From contig JAJFGW010000005.1 in NCBI GenBank assembly GCA_021775915.1, positions 46,631 through 110,630 on the forward strand: a stretch of DNA of 64,000 nt, in the 5' to 3' direction. Position 1 is the stretch's first letter. Each line of letters begins with the position of its first letter. The notes under the pieces are model-generated. The model saw nothing but the letters and a program-made list of their open reading frames with translations. It was not told the DNA's origin and made no database searches. Below are positions 60,454 to 64,000 of this stretch, piece after piece. Position numbers and translations under genes: made by a program. This stretch comes from Alphaproteobacteria bacterium (GTDB lineage Bacteria; Pseudomonadota; Alphaproteobacteria; Micavibrionales; Micavibrionaceae).

Positions 60454-61299
60454 ATGAGTAGTGATGCAGCGCAGGCGCAAGCCACAAGAGGAGGCGACCC
60501 GGACATACGGATCAAGGCACCAAGCGTAAAACCTGATTTTGCTACGATATTGGGCCTACTTTTTGTAATGGGGCTTATCATTGCGGCCATTGCCATGGGA
60601 AGCGGTAATGCCAATTTCATTAATGGCCCCTCTTTCCTGATCGTTGTCCTTGGCACTATGGCGGCGACATCAATATCCTATACGGGCGATGAGCTAAAAC
60701 ATGTGCCCGGCATTATCGGTAACACATTACTGCGCCGCATCCGCACACCATCCATCATGGCAACACAGCTCATGGATATTGCTTTTCTGGCCCGCAAAAA
60801 AGGGCTGCTGGCTCTTACAAGTGCCGAACCGGAACTGCGTAAAGATCCTTTTCTGGCCCGCGCCGTACAGCTCGTAACCGATGGCTATAACGGCGATGAT
60901 ATAGATCATGTTCTAGGACAAGAAGTTGACGCACTAGCCGAACGTCACCGCCGCTCGGCCAGCGTTATAAGGCGCGGCTCGGAAATTGCCCCGGCCATGG
61001 GGTTAATCGGAACGCTTGTGGGGCTGGTGCAAATGCTGGCACAGCTTGATGACCCCTCCTCTATTGGCCCGGCCATGGCGCTGGCACTTCTAACAACATT
61101 TTATGGCGCTATTTTGGGCACAATCGTTCTGGCGCCGCTTGCCGCCAAGCTGGAGCGCAACTCCAATGATGAAACCATGATAAAAAACATGGTTCTGACC
61201 GCCATGGGGTCTATAGCCCGGCAAGAAAACCCGCGCCGCCTTGAAATGATGCTCAATAGCGAGATACCGCCGGAAGAGCGGATTAAGTATTTTGATTAA
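60454..61299 (+). CDS. motA: Flagellar motor stator protein MotA
   Basis: 281 aa. Membrane helices include FATILGLLFVMGLIIAAIAMG and FINGPSFLIVVLGTMAATSISY. The cytoplasmic loop has charged residues for FliG contact, and SEIAPAMGLIGTLVGLVQMLAQLDDPSSIGPAMALALLTTFYGAILGTIVLAPLAAKLE holds the channel-lining prolines. It resembles the PomA/MotP-like branch. Its MotB is encoded 31 kb away. The stop overlaps the next gene (TAATG). Confidence 0.93.
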   Translation: MSSDAAQAQATRGGDPDIRIKAPSVKPDFATILGLLFVMGLIIAAIAMGSGNANFINGPSFLIVVLGTMAATSISYTGDELKHVPGIIGNTLLRRIRTPSIMATQLMDIAFLARKKGLLALTSAEPELRKDPFLARAVQLVTDGYNGDDIDHVLGQEVDALAERHRRSASVIRRGSEIAPAMGLIGTLVGLVQMLAQLDDPSSIGPAMALALLTTFYGAILGTIVLAPLAAKLERNSNDETMIKNMVLTAMGSIARQENPRRLEMMLNSEIPPEERIKYFD

Positions 61300-61952
61300 T
61301 GCCTTGCTGCCCGCCTCTCATAACCCTGCCCTATAAGCTTGAAAGAGATAAGCCACCCTTTGAAGGGGACGATATAAAATATCCGGAGTCTCTTGTCCGT
61401 TATTTTCTTAAAGAATTCACAAAAAAGGGCGACAATGTTTTCGATCCCTTTTCAGGACTGGGAACAACTCTGTTTGTTGCCGAAGAAATGGCGCGCATGC
61501 CCTATGGCATGGAAGCGGATCAGGAACGGTATGAGTGGGTTGCCGGGCAACTGAACAACTGGACAAACCTGATCCGGGCCGATGCTGCAAAAATGCTCCA
61601 TTATGATTTCCCAAAAATGGATTTCGCGATAACATCACCGCCCTACATGCCTAAAAACTACAAATGGAACCCGCTTTATGGCGGCGACCCTGCCAAAGCC
61701 GGGTATGAATCCTACCTAAAACGCATGGAACATATATTCCGGCAGCTTTCAAAACTCATGAAACGTAATGCTCATATTGTTGTGCAGCTTGATAATATAA
61801 GAAGGCGCACCTTCACGCCGCTTGTTCAGGATGTCGGCAAAGTGATTTCAAAAACCATGCGTCTGGACAATGAAATTATAGTGCAATGGAAAAACGGCCC
61901 TAAAGATTACCCTTATACGCATTGCCTTATATTCAAGAATACGCAACAATAA
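61299..61952 (+). CDS. Orphan DNA (N4-cytosine or N6-adenine) methyltransferase
   Basis: 217 aa. Motif I FDPFSGLGTTLFVAE precedes motif IV TSPPYMPKNYKWNP, and YTHCLIFKN ends the fold. TSPPY is the form most often seen in N4-cytosine enzymes. The order I then IV and the short length suggest a small stand-alone enzyme without target-recognition extension. No restriction gene is nearby. It starts within the motA stop, so it is translated with the motor gene, and precedes flbD by 28 bp. A regulatory methyltransferase for flagellar promoters is possible but unproven; protein or RNA targets are not excluded. Confidence 0.8.
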   Translation: MPCCPPLITLPYKLERDKPPFEGDDIKYPESLVRYFLKEFTKKGDNVFDPFSGLGTTLFVAEEMARMPYGMEADQERYEWVAGQLNNWTNLIRADAAKMLHYDFPKMDFAITSPPYMPKNYKWNPLYGGDPAKAGYESYLKRMEHIFRQLSKLMKRNAHIVVQLDNIRRRTFTPLVQDVGKVISKTMRLDNEIIVQWKNGPKDYPYTHCLIFKNTQQ

Positions 61953-61980
61953 GACGTTAACAATTGGGGGAACTTCTTTT

Positions 61981-63366
61981 ATGCGTTTGATGATCGTCGG
62001 TCATCTTGGAGGCCATATCAGTGCCGCAGGCAAAATAGCCCTGCAGCGCGGCGCCAAGGTTATTCACTGTGATGATACAGAGCAAGCGCTCGGCGCTCTG
62101 CTCAACGGCAAGGGTGCCGACCTTGCCATGATCGACATAAAACAAAATATTTGCCAGTTCATAAAAGATCTGGATAAAGAGCGCATTCACATGCCCGTTG
62201 TCGCCTGCGGCATAGATACAGACTCAAGGGCCGCGGTAAAGGCCATTGAAGATGGCGCGGTGGAATATGTGCCCCTGCCCCCGGATGCCATTCTCATCGC
62301 CGCTGTCTTTGAAGCGGTTACCGAGGAAAGCAATACAATGATCGCGGGTGATCCGGTGATGAAGGCCGTTGTCCAGATGGCCGACAAAATTGCGCCGTCC
62401 GAAGCTACTGTATTTATTACCGGCGAATCCGGCACCGGCAAAGAAGTCATGTCGAGCTACATTCACCGCAAATCAAAACGCAAAGACGGTTCCTTCATCG
62501 CCATCAATTGCGCCGCTATCCCTGAAAATCTTTTAGAGTCCGAGCTTTTCGGCCATGAGAAAGGCGCTTTCACCGGCGCAGCAGGCCGCCGCATCGGTAA
62601 ATTCGAAGAAGCTAGTGGCGGCACGCTTTTGCTCGATGAAATATCGGAAATGCACCCTTCGCTCCAAGCCAAGCTCCTGCGCGTTATTCAGGAAAAGGAA
62701 GTAACAAGGGTCGGTAGCAACGAACCTGTCAAAGTTGACGTCCGCCTGATTGCCACCTCAAACCGCAATCTTGAAGAGTCTGTGAAAAAAGGTGAGTTTC
62801 GCGAAGACCTTTATTTTCGCCTGAATGTTATCAATATCCGTTTGCCCGCCTTACGCGAACGGCCTGCCGATATTGCTCCCCTTGCTCAGTTTTTTGTCGA
62901 TAAATTCGCGGAAGCCAACGGACTTCCGAAAAAGAAACTCAGCAGCGCCGCAGAAGAAAGAATAAAAGCTCATGGCTGGCGCGGCAATATTCGTGAACTG
63001 GAAAATACCATGCACCGCGCTATTCTGATGTCAGGCGAGAATGAAATCGAAGCGGGCGCTATTGACCTTCAGGATTCGATGGGCGCCGCACCGGCACAAC
63101 CAGCAACAAGCGCGCCCGATCCTGCTGGCGTTTCCAGCGCCGGTCATGAGGCCGTTATTCAAAACACAGGCGCTGTTGAAAATTTAATAGGCCGCACCAT
63201 ATCCGATGTCGAAAAAGACATGATCCTCAATACGCTTGATCACTGCCTCGGCAATCGCACTCATGCTGCTAATATTTTGGGTATATCTATCCGCACGCTA
63301 AGAAACAAACTCAACCAATATAAAGACGAGGGCACCGCCATTCCCGCCGCCAGCAGCGGGAATTAA
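61981..63366 (+). CDS. flbD: Sigma-54-dependent flagellar activator FlbD
   Basis: 461 aa. N-terminal receiver-like domain with Asp52 (LAMIDIKQN) but without the acidic pair (IVGHLGG) or the conserved Lys (YVPLPP), so conventional phosphorylation is unlikely, as in Caulobacter FlbD. The central AAA+ domain has Walker A GESGTGKE, the sigma-54 contact loop GAFTGA, Walker B GGTLLLDEISEM and the arginine finger region EDLYFRLNVINIRLPALRER. The Fis-type helix-turn-helix is at the C-terminus (HCLGNRTHAANILGISIRTLRNKL). Likely activator of the four sigma-54 promoters in this window, controlled by FliX. GGGGGAA lies upstream of the ATG. Confidence 0.93.
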   Translation: MRLMIVGHLGGHISAAGKIALQRGAKVIHCDDTEQALGALLNGKGADLAMIDIKQNICQFIKDLDKERIHMPVVACGIDTDSRAAVKAIEDGAVEYVPLPPDAILIAAVFEAVTEESNTMIAGDPVMKAVVQMADKIAPSEATVFITGESGTGKEVMSSYIHRKSKRKDGSFIAINCAAIPENLLESELFGHEKGAFTGAAGRRIGKFEEASGGTLLLDEISEMHPSLQAKLLRVIQEKEVTRVGSNEPVKVDVRLIATSNRNLEESVKKGEFREDLYFRLNVINIRLPALRERPADIAPLAQFFVDKFAEANGLPKKKLSSAAEERIKAHGWRGNIRELENTMHRAILMSGENEIEAGAIDLQDSMGAAPAQPATSAPDPAGVSSAGHEAVIQNTGAVENLIGRTISDVEKDMILNTLDHCLGNRTHAANILGISIRTLRNKLNQYKDEGTAIPAASSGN

Positions 63367-63372
63367 TCTAAA

Positions 63373-63777
63373 TTACCTGAGAAGCCGAAGCCCGGGCAGT
63401 TCGTCCCTGACTTTTACCCAGTCATCACGGGACATCGCATTAAGAAGGTCCTTGGCTAGCCCCTCCTCCGTCCGCTCATCTATATAACTCCCCAAATAGC
63501 GGCCTACTTCCTTATCACCCAGATAAACCGAGCACGTCATAGTCTCCGCCTCAAAGTCACCTCTCAGCACCTTGTGAATACCTGCTTCACTCAATTTCGG
63601 ATAGATAACCTGCTTCACAAGATCGCAAAGATTTTTTGCTTTATCATAGTGCTCTATTTTTTTCTCAGCCATTGCTGTCATGGTCTCAAGAATGTTTTCC
63701 TGCGCACTGGCACTACTAAATGCAGTAACGCAAGTTAACAGCCCCGTTGCCAGAGTTATTGATTTTTTGTTTAACAT
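63373..63777 (-). CDS. Small exported protein
   Basis: 134 aa. Signal peptide MLNKKSITLATGLLTCVTAFSSASAQ, so periplasmic. The mature part is helical and acidic (ILETMTAMAEKKIEHYDKAKNLCDLVKQVIYPKLSEAG), with two cysteines (NLCDLV, TMTCSVYLG) that could form a disulphide. No family recognised. It is convergent with flbD (6 bp apart) and has the same orientation as the OmpA-type gene just upstream (41 bp), with which it may be co-transcribed. Confidence 0.7.
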   Translation of the reverse strand: MLNKKSITLATGLLTCVTAFSSASAQENILETMTAMAEKKIEHYDKAKNLCDLVKQVIYPKLSEAGIHKVLRGDFEAETMTCSVYLGDKEVGRYLGSYIDERTEEGLAKDLLNAMSRDDWVKVRDELPGLRLLR

Positions 63778-63818
63778 ACCTCCTCTTTAGTGAGCATACG
63801 AAGATATGTCAATAAATT

Positions 63819-64000
63819 TCAGACCCCGCCACCACCATGCGTCCAGCCTGACAGGCCGTGCAAGCCGTTCTTATTTTTGGCAACATAATGAGGGCGTACC
63901 CTTATTTCTACACGGCGGCTATTGCTGCCATCCGCCTCATCCTGGCTCACACTTTCCTCACCTTCAGCACCAATCGCGACATTATTAAGATCAACGCCAT
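63819..64000 (-). CDS. OmpA-family protein, C-terminal end (cut by window edge)
   Basis: The last 59 residues plus stop of a minus-strand gene. GVDLNNVAIGAEGEESVSQ leads into DGSNSRRVEIRVRPHYVAKN, the RRVEI.V end of an OmpA-type peptidoglycan-binding domain. A Gly/His-rich tail (LHGLSGWTHGGGGV) follows. Most of the protein is outside the window, so I cannot tell MotB, Pal or an outer-membrane protein apart. The plus-strand ORF over the same DNA has no coding signature. Confidence 0.65.
   Translation of the reverse strand, partial: GVDLNNVAIGAEGEESVSQDEADGSNSRRVEIRVRPHYVAKNKNGLHGLSGWTHGGGGV

Noticed and set aside
63806..63988. Plus-strand ORF at the right edge as the start of a new gene (for example flhA)
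   Set aside because: The peptide is His/Pro/Ser-rich without family pattern, while the minus strand encodes a clear OmpA-type C-terminus ending at 63819.
1..64000. CRISPR arrays, tRNA, rRNA, tmRNA, insertion sequences or prophage genes
   Set aside because: I saw no direct-repeat arrays with unique spacers, no tRNA/rRNA-like sequence, no transposase or integrase, and no attachment-site duplication in the window.

Overview
The window is chromosomal DNA of moderate G+C from an alphaproteobacterium. The evidence is the set of lineage-typical regulators (FlbT, FlaF, FlbD, FliX, CckA), a DksA-like protein that has lost most of its zinc cysteines, the dapA-smpB-recA neighbourhood, and a LexA site of the GAAC-N7-GAAC type. 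The flagellar gene order with MotE and a DUF6468-type protein points to a Rhodospirillales- or Micavibrio-like organism, but I cannot fix the genus from this sequence.

Layout. 1-7.3 kb: a MoxR / DUF58 / BatA-DUF4159 / large membrane protein operon with two tandem MoxR paralogues. 7.3-10.6 kb: a hybrid PAS histidine kinase and a LuxR-type response regulator. 10.7-20.4 kb: housekeeping genes (lytic transglycosylase, dapA, smpB, recA), a few orphan small proteins, and the cell-cycle/motility kinase CckA. 20.4-25.6 kb: divergent export/basal-body operons (flgB-flgC-fliE-fliQ-fliR-flhB on the minus strand; an FlhB C-terminal-like protein, a coiled-coil protein, fliO and fliP on the plus strand). 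26-35 kb: motor and chemotaxis genes on the minus strand (fliL, fliM, DUF6468, motE, cheY, cheZ, two MotB-like proteins, an AMIN/TPR-type protein). 35.4-48 kb: rod, ring and hook genes (flgF, flgG, flgA, flgH; dksA and fliX on the opposite strand; flgI, flgJ, a FlgN-like gene, fliK, flgD, two flgE). 48-56 kb: two large flagellins flanking a TPR-methyltransferase, then flbT, flaF and a FlaG-like gene. 56.4-63.4 kb: fliF, fliG, fliH, fliN, motA, an orphan DNA methyltransferase and flbD. The right edge holds a small exported protein and the C-terminus of an OmpA-family protein.

Regulation visible in the sequence. Four very good sigma-54 (-24/-12) promoters stand upstream of flgB, flgF, flgI and flbT. 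At three of them an AT-centred CGG...TTGCCG palindrome, or repeated half-sites, lies about 90-145 bp upstream of the expected start, where the activator encoded here (FlbD) would be expected to bind.

The most unusual stretch is the non-coding region between flagellin 1 and the methyltransferase (49.9-50.2 kb). It holds four copies of CAGGA(T/A/C)G spaced 36-38 nt apart, several in hairpin loops, and ends in a strong intrinsic terminator. This is the pattern of CsrB/RsmZ decoy RNAs. The leader of flagellin 2 carries a matching GGA-in-loop hairpin plus GGA elements at its ribosome-binding site. I propose a CsrA-type circuit controlling flagellin alongside FlbT/FlaF. This is inference: csrA itself is not in the window.

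Other points of note are a dispersed repeat that encodes most of the FliP signal peptide, a second MotB-like protein lacking the stator aspartate, CheY-docking-like peptides in CheZ, FliM and FliN, and a 55-codon ORF overlapping the start of fliF.
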